64,000 nucleotides of DNA from Ceratotherium simum simum (Eukaryota; Chordata; Mammalia; Perissodactyla; Rhinocerotidae), in NCBI RefSeq assembly GCF_000283155.1, contig NW_004454261.1, positions 3,367,915-3,431,914 of the forward strand, written 5' to 3'. The translations under genes were made by a program, and so were the position numbers. Below, in pieces: positions 11,301 to 23,300 of the stretch. Below the pieces are notes generated by a model. That model saw only the letters and a program-made list of their open reading frames with translations, made no database searches and was not told the origin of the DNA. Position 1 is the stretch's first letter. Each line of letters starts with the position of its first letter.

Positions 11301-14300
11301 TAGGTCAGGGTCCCTCAAAGCCAAATAAAGGGGCCGGGGAGGCATGAGACTCCCACCTCAAGGGTGGACAGGACGGGGCTCTCAGAGGCAAGATCACATC
11401 ACAGGCGAGCAGAGCCCGGAATCCCACTCCCGGAACCCAGGGGCGGGAGGCTGGGGGAGGCCAGGGGTTACCTAGGAAAGTCGCCACCACCTGGCTGGTC
11501 TTAGCCATGTTCATCTCCAGGACGTAGTCGGCGTGCGTGCTGAATCCCAGCAGGCTGGACTTCTGGGCCCGGAGGGCCACCAGCTCTCTGAGGATGGCAC
11601 AGTTCTCCTGGAACCGACAGCGACCAGCTCTGTGGACGACGGCTCCCTCCCCACCGAGGGCTCCCAGGCCAGCCTCCCCGCTCTGCGGGTCTCAGCAGAG
11701 GCAGGGGCTGCCCGGGCCCCCTGGCAGGCACATTCTGGAACACGAGGACTCAGCCAGCTGCATTTAATCTCCCTCCCTTCTCCCATTGGCCCAGATTTCT
11801 GTGCACTTGATCCTGTCATAACATGTGGGTCTTCATAAGCCCTGGGGTCCTTTCTGGAAGCAGAAAGGGTGTGAACTGTGAAGGGCTCTAAGGCCGTGAG
11901 TGGAAGCCATGCGGGGGCCGGGCGCTCCGGAAGAGCCTCCAGGGGGCACCATGCCCCTGGGCGCTCCCCACCGCGCAGGCCCTGGCCCCAGGCTCAAGGG
12001 CTCTGTCGCATCTCTGCCTGCATCCGAGGGGTCGACCCAGCCAACCAAGTTCATGGGACTGACACAAAATGAACCCCATCTGATTAGTTTACAAGCAGAA
12101 ACAGAGGCCCGTGCAGAACAGAAGGCTCCCGGCAGCCCAAGCCGTCCACGGGAAACCAAGTTACAACCGGGAAGTGGAGACCTTCACATCGGACAGGGCT
12201 CGGGGCTGGCGGCCTGCAGTGCCATCTCCGCAGCGCCAGTCCACACGCCAGGACCCTGGGACCAAGGACTCCGCCCGCCCCGTGCTCTGCCTGTCAGGTC
12301 TGGGGGCTGGGAGGGAAGGACGAGGTGATGCCCACCCCCAGCCAGTCCCGATCAGCCTGGGCCTGCCGGCTCGGGGCTCTCCCCAGTATCACTTCACTGC
12401 TGACGCCCACTGGGACCCAAACTCCCGGCTCCCAAACAACGAGCCGCCCCCACCTCCGCAGGCGGTCAGCGGCTCCCTTGGGATGAGGCGAGCCCTCACC
12501 TGTGGGGCCCCATCTCAAATCCCGCGGTGGGGGAACCTCGTTACCTTCAGACCAATGTGGGGAACCCCCAAAGACAGCGAGGAAAGGGGGACCTGAGCAC
12601 ATGCTTGTCCTGTCACCCCACGAGGGAACCGCTCAGACCTCCAGCCGGCGGCCACTCTTCAAAGGACAGGCCAGGTGAAGGACAGGACAGTTCCGCGGGG
12701 CGGGGCCCAGGCCGGACCCCGGCGCCGCCTCCTCACCTCCCTGCAGCGACAGTTGAAGGCCTCCTCCACCTTCCTCCTGGTCTCGGGCACGTGGCATTTC
12801 TTCAGGAGTGGGAAGTAATGCGGGTACTTGAGGGTGACTTTCAACTTGTCATCCTCCATCTTTTCCAGCGAGTTCAGAAAGTCCTCGGGGAGCCCTCCTG
12901 CGGGACACCATCGGGGGCTTTAAAGGACCGCCAGGCCGGGGCACGGACGCGGCGGGAGGGGGCGGGCCTGCTCCCTCATGAAGGCCGGGACAGAGCTAGA
13001 GGGAGCCGCAGCGCCGGCCAGCCTCCCCACGGAGCTCTGCGACTCGGGCCACTCTCTTCCCACCTCCCCACCCAAAGAGGGGACGTCGAGGACGCTCCCG
13101 CCTTGAAAATGTGCCACCGCCCCCACCAGGACTCCCTTGGGAAGGAAAAGCTCTGCTCCGCCTGACGCAGGCTTCCCAGGGCTGCGGGCTCCTGTGTCCG
13201 TTCTCGGTAAATGGCACCAGATGGGGACAGAACCCGCCCGCAGCCCTGTGTCCCCCGAGGCGGTGCCCCTGCCCCATCCCAGGGCCCGCACTGCCGCGAC
13301 AGCCTCCCAGCTGGTCCCTGCTCCTGAGCCGACCTCCTGAGACAGATCCGGGGACTCCCACCTCACAGCTTAGGAGACGCCACGGCCACCACCTCATGCT
13401 CTGCCTCTACCCTGGCCCACAGCCCCCCAGGAGGCCAGTTGGCTCAGGACCCTCCCCCAGTACAGGTGAGCAGGACGAGCCGGGCTAGGGCACCATGGCG
13501 AGGTCATGACCATCCGGGCTCAGCCCTCGGCGTGGGAGGCCTGGAGGGTTCCAGTGGGGTTCCGGCTCGGGGTGGGCCCCACGGCAGGCAAAGCTGCCTT
13601 CCTTCCCGGCTGGGCTGCGGCACATGCACGGGCCTGACAAACATCTGCCGAGCGACTGGATGGGGCAAAGCCCGGCTGCAGACATCGAGTTGGCGTCCAC
13701 GGACCCAGGGCCCAAGACGCAGCACGAGAGAGAGAGAGCCGCTCTCACCCCAGAACACGGCACCCCCTCCCTTCCTGTGGTCGAGCCCGAAACAACCTCA
13801 GTGGGCTTCTCGTTGCTGGAGAAGGCGGTTAAAATGTGGAAAGGGCGCCACTAGACGAGCCCTGGGGAACCTCACTAGAACTAAAGGCGTCACCACACCC
13901 TCAGGGACGTGTGTACACATACAGAAGCCTGTCTGTGTGTGCACACGTGCAGACGGATATCTGATTCCTAACTCTGCCCTTCAAGAGGGCGGAGAAACAC
14001 CAGCTCCCCAGCACCCAGACCTTGGTTTCTAAACATCAGGCTGGGGCTGGGCAGGGAAAGCACAAGACAAGCCTGGAGCACCCTGTGCCAGAAAGAAGGT
14101 GCTCAGAGAATCACAGGGACACACCGAACCCGAGGGGGCTCCTCCAGGTCAAACGGGGACCATCTGAGCATCAAGACACATGATGACAGCAATGGGCTCT
14201 ACTGCAGTGAACAAACTAGAATCTGCAAGTCCACACTGATACAGACATAGATCCGGCAGCGAGGGGGGAGGGGACGTTCTGACCTACAGGAGAAGACAAC

Positions 14301-17300
14301 CAACAAACGCACAAAGGACGACGGGGTTAGAGCCTCGTCCGGGGACGCCTCAGCCAGCGGGCAAAACGTGGTGAGCAGCAGCCTCAGAGCACCTCTGGAA
14401 AAATCATCTGTTACCAAGGGAAAATGGTAACACCACAGTGGAGGTGCACGGTGGAGGACTGGCTTAACCAAGCGGTGAAGATTCAGGAAAAGAGAAAAGG
14501 GGAGAGAGACGCTCTCTGCATTTCTGTAACACAACACCAAGAATCCCTTTCGCAACCAGGGGAAAATAAACAACCGCTATGCTCTGGCTCAGCTGGACCT
14601 GCAGACAGGGCCAGACCCTGCCAGGCTGGCCAGACTCGTCCTGACACGGCCACCACTCTCCCCTCCTGCAAGACAGAGCGTCTCGGGCCGCCCGCACGGG
14701 AGACAGCGGGGCCCCTTGGGCTGCGCTAACAGGAGGGTGAGTGGGTTTGTCTGCCGCACTCCACAGGCCCCGGGTCCCACTTCGCCCAGGAAACAGGGCA
14801 TCTGTCCTTAGATGTCAGGACCCAGGTAGTGGGACTTGCTGCCCGAGACACGGGAGGGACTGAATGGAACGAAGGGCAGCGGGGTTTGGCGGCGAGTGGC
14901 ACTTGTTCCGGAAACCCGTGTCTGTGGGCATCTCTGCGATGGAGCCACCACGGAGGCCTCGGGCAACGAGGGCCCTGTGTCACCGGCCGCCTCGGGGGCG
15001 GACGCTGTTGTAACTACAGGGTGGAATCTCATGCGACCTTATACTCCAGCGAAGTGTACAGGACGGTCTAGAACACGGAGCGTCATCTGAGGCCCCTGGG
15101 GGAGTTTTCACAACTGTCAACGTCAGGAAAGACGGAAAAACGTTTTCAAAAGGCTGAGGAACTGCTCGACAGGAAAGGAGGCTGAAGGGACACGAAAACT
15201 AAACATGATGTGTGATCCCCGGCTAGACCCCAGACGGGGAAGGAACACGGAATGTCGTGGGGACAGCTGAGTACGGAAATCTGCACTTCCAATAAAACCC
15301 GTTTGCTGCCCTGTCTCCTGCGTGCGACATCCGCAGGAGGTGACGCGGGAGAACGTCCCCACTCTTGGGGAAGGGTTGTGAGGCCTACAGATGACCCTTG
15401 GAGGGTTCAGATGCCACACCTACATGGGTCTACACGGCAGGACAGGAACATGGGCTGGGGGCGGGTCTACGCGAGGCACAGGTCTTCCACTGTGCTGTTT
15501 TCGCTAATTTCCTACAGGTGTGAAACGTTCCAAATAAAGCATTCGGGGGAAGAGAGGTGGAGAAGAGAGTCAAAGCTAGCAGGGACGCCTAGGCCCCAGC
15601 CCTTCACAGTTCCCCACACAGCCAGGTGGGGAACAGGATCCCCTCCGTCCCCTTCACTTTGTAAGATTAAAAAAAACAACCATAAGAAAGAGTGGCAAGT
15701 GGGGTGTGGATCTCAGAGGGGAACCCCAAGGCTAGCCCCGGGCAAGGCGGAGACGGAGACTGGCCCCAGCTACGGCCGCAGCCCCAGGATGTTTCTGTCA
15801 GGGCAGAATCCCAGACAGACCAAGGCCCTCCCCAAGGAAGGATCTAGAACCTTATGTTCCAAACCGCTGCGGCGGGGGGGAGTATCAGATACAAATGCCT
15901 CAGCCTCCCGCCAGCCCTGACCTCAGAGGCCGGGGCGGGGGGGGGGAGGCTGACGCCCCCGAGGGCCCTGACAGCGCCGACCCTCCGGCCCCTACCCAGC
16001 TCGCCCCGTGTGAAGGGCAGGAAGGTCGTGTCCTCGTTCAGGTTCTTATTGAAGTCGATGCACAGAAGGCTCAGCTTCTTCTTGATGCTTTTGATTTTCT
16101 GGAGGGAAGAAAACAGTCGTGAGCGGAGGCGGGCGAGGGGGACGAGCGACAGGAGGGAGACGGGGAAGGAAACGGCCTGAGACTGGCGGCGCCGTGAATC
16201 AGGAGGCGAGCACCCGCCCGCCGCGCCTCTCAGCCTCTGCGACCCCAGGATGGGGCTCGTGCCCTCAGCTGTGCCAGGTCCCCGGCCAAGAGCTTCCTGG
16301 ACCCTCCTGCTCAGGAATTTCTTCAAGTCTACACCTAAGCTTTTGGCCATTTTAACGGAGCTAAACTTTTATCCTTTTGGGGTCCACTTGGTTTTTAGAG
16401 ACAGTTAAAAAGCGACTTGATTTTAACTGGGTGGGAGTCCGTGTCCTGAGGCTTTGCTGTCTTGGCATCGCTGACCTTGGAGGGCCAGCCCCTCTCCTAG
16501 CAGTAGCCAATCCCTAGGAACAGGAAACAGCTGGCCCCTGAGCCCGATGAATGCAGACCGTCACCTATGAACCACAGGACACGTGCAGACACGGCCCCCT
16601 CAGCCTCAGTGCCAGACACACAGTGATGCCACCTGTGACACTGTGACTTATGACAAGAAATGTATATGGGTCTTTCTCCCCACTCCTGGCACACTAAAAC
16701 CCTTGGAATTTCCTAAGTGATAAGAAAAAACTGAAATAGCTCGAGTGATAAAGGCGAGGGGAGCATCCTGTTCTTCCCAACAAGCCCGTCAACCAGACCG
16801 GAGTTTACGCTCATGCCATGACTTCTGGAGAGCCCCAAAGGACGGGGCTCTCCCCGTCCTTAGAGGAATGGGACCTTCAGACTCCTCTGGGAGGGGAGAG
16901 GGGGCTGGAGGCTGCAGGTTCAATCAATCACGCCAACATTATGAGTCCTCCATAAAAACCCCAAAATACAGGATTCGGAGCTTCTGGGTGGGTGGATGGA
17001 CAGAGGCACGGGGAGGCAGAGGTTCCATCTGGCTGTTCCTGAGTTGTATCTTTTTATAATAAACAGTAATCTAGTAAGTAAATTGGTTTCCTGAGTTCTG
17101 TAAGCCGCTCCTGCAAATTAACCAAACCCGAGGGGGTCGCGGGAACCCTGATTTATAGCCAGCTGGCCAGAGGCACAGGTGACCACCTGGACTTTCAATT
17201 GGCATCTGAAACGAGGGAAGTCTCGTGGGACTGAGCCCTTAACCTGTGGGGTCTGGCGCCGTCTCTGGGTAGACAGTGTCAGAAGTGAGTTAAATTGTAG

Positions 17301-20300
17301 GACACCCAGCTGGCGTCACCAAGTCACCTGATGTGGGACCCCACATATCTGTCAGAAGGGAAGCCATGTGGTCGCAGAGTACAGAGAATACGGCAGACCC
17401 ATGGGGGGAGTGAGTGTTTCCTTAAAACCATTGCACCAAAGTCACAGGGAGGACCGAATGAGGGGTATGGGGGGAGGCGCCCCATGCCTCTCTCCTGGGA
17501 CCAAGGGAGCCCTGTGCTCTGGGGAAGCCCCCCATGACCCTGGAGAACTGAGGGCAGAGAGACCTTCCTTCCTACAGTTCACGCTGCAGAAAGACAGGCA
17601 TCAGGTCAGAGGCTGGGCCCTCAGATGGGGCGCAGGAACTCGAGGGCCCCCCCCCCCAAGAGCCGGGCACTCACTTCCTGCGTCTCCCCAGGCAGGTGCA
17701 GCCCGTTCCTCCGGCCCAGCTTGATCAGTCGCTCCAGATACCGCAACGCCTCTGGCCTCAGCGACTCCTTCTGAACCTTTTCCTAGAGTAAGAAAATCGA
17801 AGCCCTGTTTATACGAAAAACGGTGACAGTGCCAAACGCTGGCGAGGCAGCGAAGAAACTGGATCACTCAGACGTCGTAACATAAAATGGGGCAGCCGCT
17901 CTGGAAAGCAATTTGGCGGTTTCTTAAAAAGCAAAATGTACAACTACCGCATGACTCAGCAATTGCACTCCTGGGCATTCATCCCAGAGAAATGAAGACT
18001 TCCGTCCACGCGAGGCCTGCACACAGATGCTCGCTTACTGGGAAGAGCCGCGAACTGGAAGCGGCCCAGGGGGCCTTCAACAGGTGAATGGTTAACCAGG
18101 AATGAGGTGGGGGGATTGCATCAAGGTCGGTGTCCTGGTTGCAGTACTGACTTTAGTTTTGACAACGCTACACTGGGGAAAATTGGGGAAAGTGTAGGCG
18201 GGACTTCTGTGAATCATTTCTTACAAAGCATGTGAATCTACAACTGTCTCAATAAAAATTTCAATAAAGCACACAGGTGCGTTTTCCTGATCCTGAGGGA
18301 GACACACCAGCAAGTTCTAAGGGAATGAACAAGCGACATGAGAGGCGCCTTTGGTCCACCTCTGCGGTGCCCCCGACAGCAGCAGCGAAGGTCCCGGCCC
18401 GGCGTGCCCGGAGGAGCATCGACTGAGGCAGGCCCCACACACGTGCTGTGTCACCCTGCACGTGCCAGCCAACCCCTCTCACCTCACGTGGGAGACAGCA
18501 CGGTAGCTCTAAGTAACGCCCAGCGAGGCTGGGAAAGTGAAATGACACGGCAGATGCAGGCAAGGCTGAAGGAGTCCCAGGCGTCTCATATTTTTTTTCT
18601 GTTCCTCTCCATTTGTCTTTGTCAATTTTTTAACGATTTTTGATTGTGCTAAAGAGACGTACCATAAAATTTACCACCTTAACTGTTCTTAAGTGCGCAG
18701 CTCAGTAGCATTAAGTCCATTCACACTGCTGTGCAACCATCCCCACCGTCTTTTCGGCCTTCTGCCTTCTGAAGTCTGGGGAGCAGGGCGATGTGGTCTG
18801 AAGGGGCTCTGAGCCACGGGCGTGCCCCCGGGCTCCCCAGCTCCAGCCTGCCGGGTGCCGTTCCCTCCGCCCCCTCACCTGCAGCCAGACGACCCTCTGG
18901 TACACGTCCTGCCGCATGCTCATCTCCACGTCAAACTCGGACAGTTTCTTGTCTGCCTCCGTGCTGGCCGTCCGGATGTCCTTGGACGGGGAAACGTGCT
19001 GGGGGAAGTCGAGGACGTTCCTCTGGACTGAAACCGGAGAGACAACGGGACAGCTGTGAAATGGGCCCCGAGGGAAGTGCCGACCTCAGCCCCAGGCATG
19101 GGACTCATCGTGTCTGCCGATTCCTTCAGCGAACATGCCCCACGCAGGGCCCCGGGCGGGGCAGCAGGGTAAAGAGACGAGCGCTGTTACCCACGTCCTC
19201 ACGGACCTCACGGTCCAAATGGAAACAGGCTCAACCCATGATCAGGGGCTGGGGGAGGGGATGGGGAGTGACTGCTGATAGGGACGGGGTTTCTTTTTAG
19301 GATTATGGAATGTTCTGGAATTAGCTAATGGTGCTAGTTGCACCACACTGTGAATACACTAAAAACCACTAAAACATATGCTTTAAATGGGCGAATTATT
19401 GGTATGTGTATTATATCTCACCAGAGGCAAAAAAAAAAAAAAAAAAAGGCATAGACTTTGCACCAGGGAGGCCTGAATGCGAATCACTTTCACGATTCTG
19501 GGCCAGTGAAAACGTCCCCAGGTCTGGGTGCATTCAGCCGCCCACGGAGTCTCTGTAAGGGCGGTGCCAGGACTGCCCACTCGGCCGGCCCGTATGGAGC
19601 ACGGCAGGGCTCTGGGCCAGCCTGATGCTGGCCGCCCAAGAGAAGAGTGAAAAGGACAGAGCAGCGTCTGTCCATCTGGGACATCTGTCCGTCCATCTGA
19701 CAAGCCACAGTGACTGCACCGAGGGGACAGCGAGCCAGCATGGAGCGTGGGACTGACCCAGGCCGCCAGGTGGGGACGGGCCGGGAAGGGGCTCATGGGA
19801 CAGAGCTCCATCTGTGCTCACGGAGAAGCCCGACAGCCAGCAAGCAGAGGGAGAGAAGGAGGCCAGGCTGTACAAGGACGGGAGAGTGCGAGGAAGTGCG
19901 AGGGGGCCCCACAGCCGGGCACGACGGCCCAGGGGAGGGTGAGAGAGACGGAGAGCAGGGCACCGAGGGCCCCATCGAGGACTCGGGCCCTCATCCCGAG
20001 GGCAGCGGTAAGGCACTGAAGGGCTGGCCGAGGGGAGGGCCACGATTCAGTTTTAGTGTCTTTAAAATGACTTGGGCTACTGAGTGGAGACGGAAATAAA
20101 AGGCCGCAGGAGAGGAGGTGGGCGTGGGGGAGATCAAGTGATGCCCGGCAGGGTTGCGCCTGCTAAGAGGGAACTGGCATCACGTGATCCTGAGAGCCTC
20201 CCGTCAGAGAGACAAGCAGGGGAGACTGAGGCCCACCGCCTGGAGCCGGGCGGGGGGAGGCAGAGCCGGAGGCAAGCCCGGCCGCGGGCTCTCCATCTGC

Positions 20301-23300
20301 TTCCAGAGCAGCACACCCTCTGGGGTCTGAGTGGCGAGGCCTCAGGGACACGCGAGAACCCCGAGCCGGAATTCAGGGACTCCCGATGGTTCCCAGAAAA
20401 ACGACTTCTGCTGGAGACTCGGGGGCGGGGGGTTTCCTGGGCTTGGAGCTCTCTGCCTCGAGACTTCTCTGGGTCTTCCGTCCCCATACCGCCACCCTCT
20501 ACCGAGGGGGCTCGGGGAAGCGGGCTCTGGATCTGTTTGACCGAGTGTCTCGTTCCTCACAAAGGGAGCAGGAGACAGGGAGCCAGCTGGGTGGTGACGA
20601 GGACACGGGATGGCATGAGGTTACTCAAAGGGGAGGGGACGACGATGACACAGGACAACGGGGCCAAGTTCAGCCGCTCGGAGAGAACACACCCGGGACA
20701 CGGAAGGGGTGAGCAGGGGCTCCGGTTTCAAGGCCGGCTCCTGAGCTGACTCCTGGAGAGGCGTGCCGTGAGACACGCTGTCCGGGTCTCGGCCTCAGGT
20801 GACACAGCTGGTCAGGACCCAGTGTGCCAGGGGCGCAGTGGAGTGGGGTGGGGCCCGCCAACCAGCACCTGCCAGATGCCTTTACCCCCGTCAGCGCCTT
20901 CATCCAGCACGGCCCCTGGGGAGCAGGAGGCGTCACCCCTGCTCAGGGTCCAGGAGCTCCGCAGCCCGAGCTGCTTTCGCCTCCCCGCCAGGATCCAGAG
21001 CCGGACTTACCGGTGTAGGACACCTCCACGTCCGCCAGTGCCTTGAGCGTGCTCTCGTAGGACACGTCCTCGAAGGCTAGGGAGCCCACCCGGTCGTACA
21101 CGCGCTTCGTCTGCTCGATGAGCTCCGTCGTGAGCTCCGCTATCTGCTGGGCGCTCAGGTCCCAGCGCAGGTAGTTCACCACGGGGCACGGGGCCGCCGT
21201 GGCCAGGGCGTCTCCGGCACAGGCTGGATGGAGAAGACAAAAACCCTATGTCCCATGTGTCTGCTTCAAGTCCGGAATTAAGGGCAGAGTCACTGCGGGT
21301 GGAGCGACAGGAGAGGGCCACCACCTCCCGGAGCAGATGAGCGAGGCCCAAGGGCTTCGTGGGGATGCACAGGGTGAGCCGTCCTCTAGAGGTGACTCTG
21401 CCCCCCAGGGAACAGACACAACTGGGGAGTGATGAGTGGGTGGGGCCAGGCACGCTGCTCCACACCCCACAGTGCCAGGACGGCCCCCCACAGAGAATGA
21501 CCCGGCCCAGAATGTTAACAGTGTTAAGGGGGCTGGCCCCGTGGCTTAGCGGTTGAGTGCGTGCGCTCCACTACTGGCGGCCCGGGTTCAGATCCCGGGC
21601 GCGCACTGACGCACCGCTTCTCCAGCCATGCTGAGGCCGCGTCCCACATACAGCAGCTAGAGGGATGTGCAACTGTGACATACAACTATCTGCTGGGGCT
21701 TTGGGGAAGAAAAGGAGGAGGACTGGCAATAGATGTTAGCTCAGAGCCGGTCTTCCTCAGCAAAAAGAGGAGGATTAGCACGGATGTTAGCTCAGGGCTG
21801 ATCCTCCTCACAAAATAAATAAATAAATAAATAAACTGTAAAAAAAAAAGAAACAGCGTTAAGGGGGGACATTCGGCATACGTCTGCATTTCACTGAAAT
21901 AGTGATTGTTTAATGATAGGGTGCTAACCCCAAACTCCTTGGATGTAATGTAACATCTTTCTAAAACATGGGGAAATGCTGATTATTGAAGCATCCCTAG
22001 CCCCAAGAGATGGTGTTCTGTAACAACAGCTGTCCCTTGACATCTTTCCTGTGGTGTGTAGAGGGTAAGCTGGTGCTTTCCTTCCCTCCCTGAACCCTCA
22101 GACTGCTCTGTGCTCTGTGTCCCATGCTGTCCCCATTTTACAGACGGGAATCCTGAGGTCTGGAGAGTTCAGGTCCCTTGTGAGGACCCCACAGCCAGTA
22201 GGGCAGCGGTAGGGTTCACACCACAGTCTAACCTCAGCCCCTCCGCCGTGCACTAGTGTTGCACTCACAACCACCTTGGCAAATCTGCACAACTGGTCTT
22301 CCTGCCCCGTTTCCGGGGCTCCACGCTGCACTAAAGATCAAAGTTCAAACCCTTATCAGAGTCCACACCAGAGGCTGGCAAATCTGCTTTACCACGAGGT
22401 AAAGATTTCACATGGCACTGAGATGGTGTGTGGCTCGGCCAGTCTAAACCACTTGGCCCTTTACAAACTGGTTTGCTGACCCCTGGTCCACATCACCCAG
22501 ACTCTCCTGGCTCCTGCACGGTGGCTTTGGCCAACTTCTCTGTGCCCAGTCACACCGGCTTTCTTCAAGAAGTCTCCCAGGCCGTCCCGAAGGTCGCCCC
22601 CTCTGCCCTGCGTCCCCACCCCACCAGTCTTCCTTTTCACAGCCCTTTCTGAGTGAGGCCTCCATGGCATTCCTGGAGCACCTGTGGGTCTCGAATGGCC
22701 ACACCTGTCCCGAATTCCTTTTTGAGTTAAGGAACAGAGGCCTGCGGGTTCCCCAGCTGGATGTGGAATGTGGAGAGTGGAGCGGAAAATGGCTTCTCCA
22801 GGAAACACGAACCTGGGCCTCATTCTCCCCTTCTGGCATGGCAGGAGCTGAGCAGGGCCACAGCGGTCCCGGAATCCCCATTTGTGAACACCAGGGTGGG
22901 GAGGTCTTTGCAAGGTGCTGCTGGCTCAGATCTACACTTGGTATCTCTAGGGCAGGGTTTTTAACAGTGTCGTTAACATTTGTGGCTGGATCATCCTCTC
23001 TGGGGGGCTGTCCTGGGCTCTGTGGGGGGCTGAGCAGCATCCCTGGCCCCCACCCCCTCAATGCCAGGAGCACCCCCAGTGTGACAACCACAGATGTCCC
23101 CAGACATCGCCCAGTGTCCCCTGGAGGGGCACAATCACCCCAGGTGAGGAACTCTGATCTAAACTAAGTGGGAAAAAGAAAGACTCAACTCAGTACAGGT
23201 CAGATTTTCTGGCCAAATGATTTTGCTGCAAACTTAGAAGAGTCTTTCTGTTTAGAGTATTTTGGATTTCAGAACTGCAGAAAAAGGACTGCGGGTCTAT

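Noticed and set aside
16440..17330. Possible endogenous retrovirus with internal genes
   Set aside because: Only LTR-like sequence is visible; no gag, pol or env-like frames lie around it.
20084..20749. 221-codon plus-strand ORF in THOP1 intron 2
   Set aside because: It has no homology I recognise, composition is low-complexity Arg/Gly/Ser/Pro, and competing ORFs occur in other frames.
22444..23091. 215-codon minus-strand ORF in THOP1 intron 1
   Set aside because: It runs through a MER5A and a DNA-transposon remnant, has no recognisable domain, and is explained by GC-rich sequence without stops.
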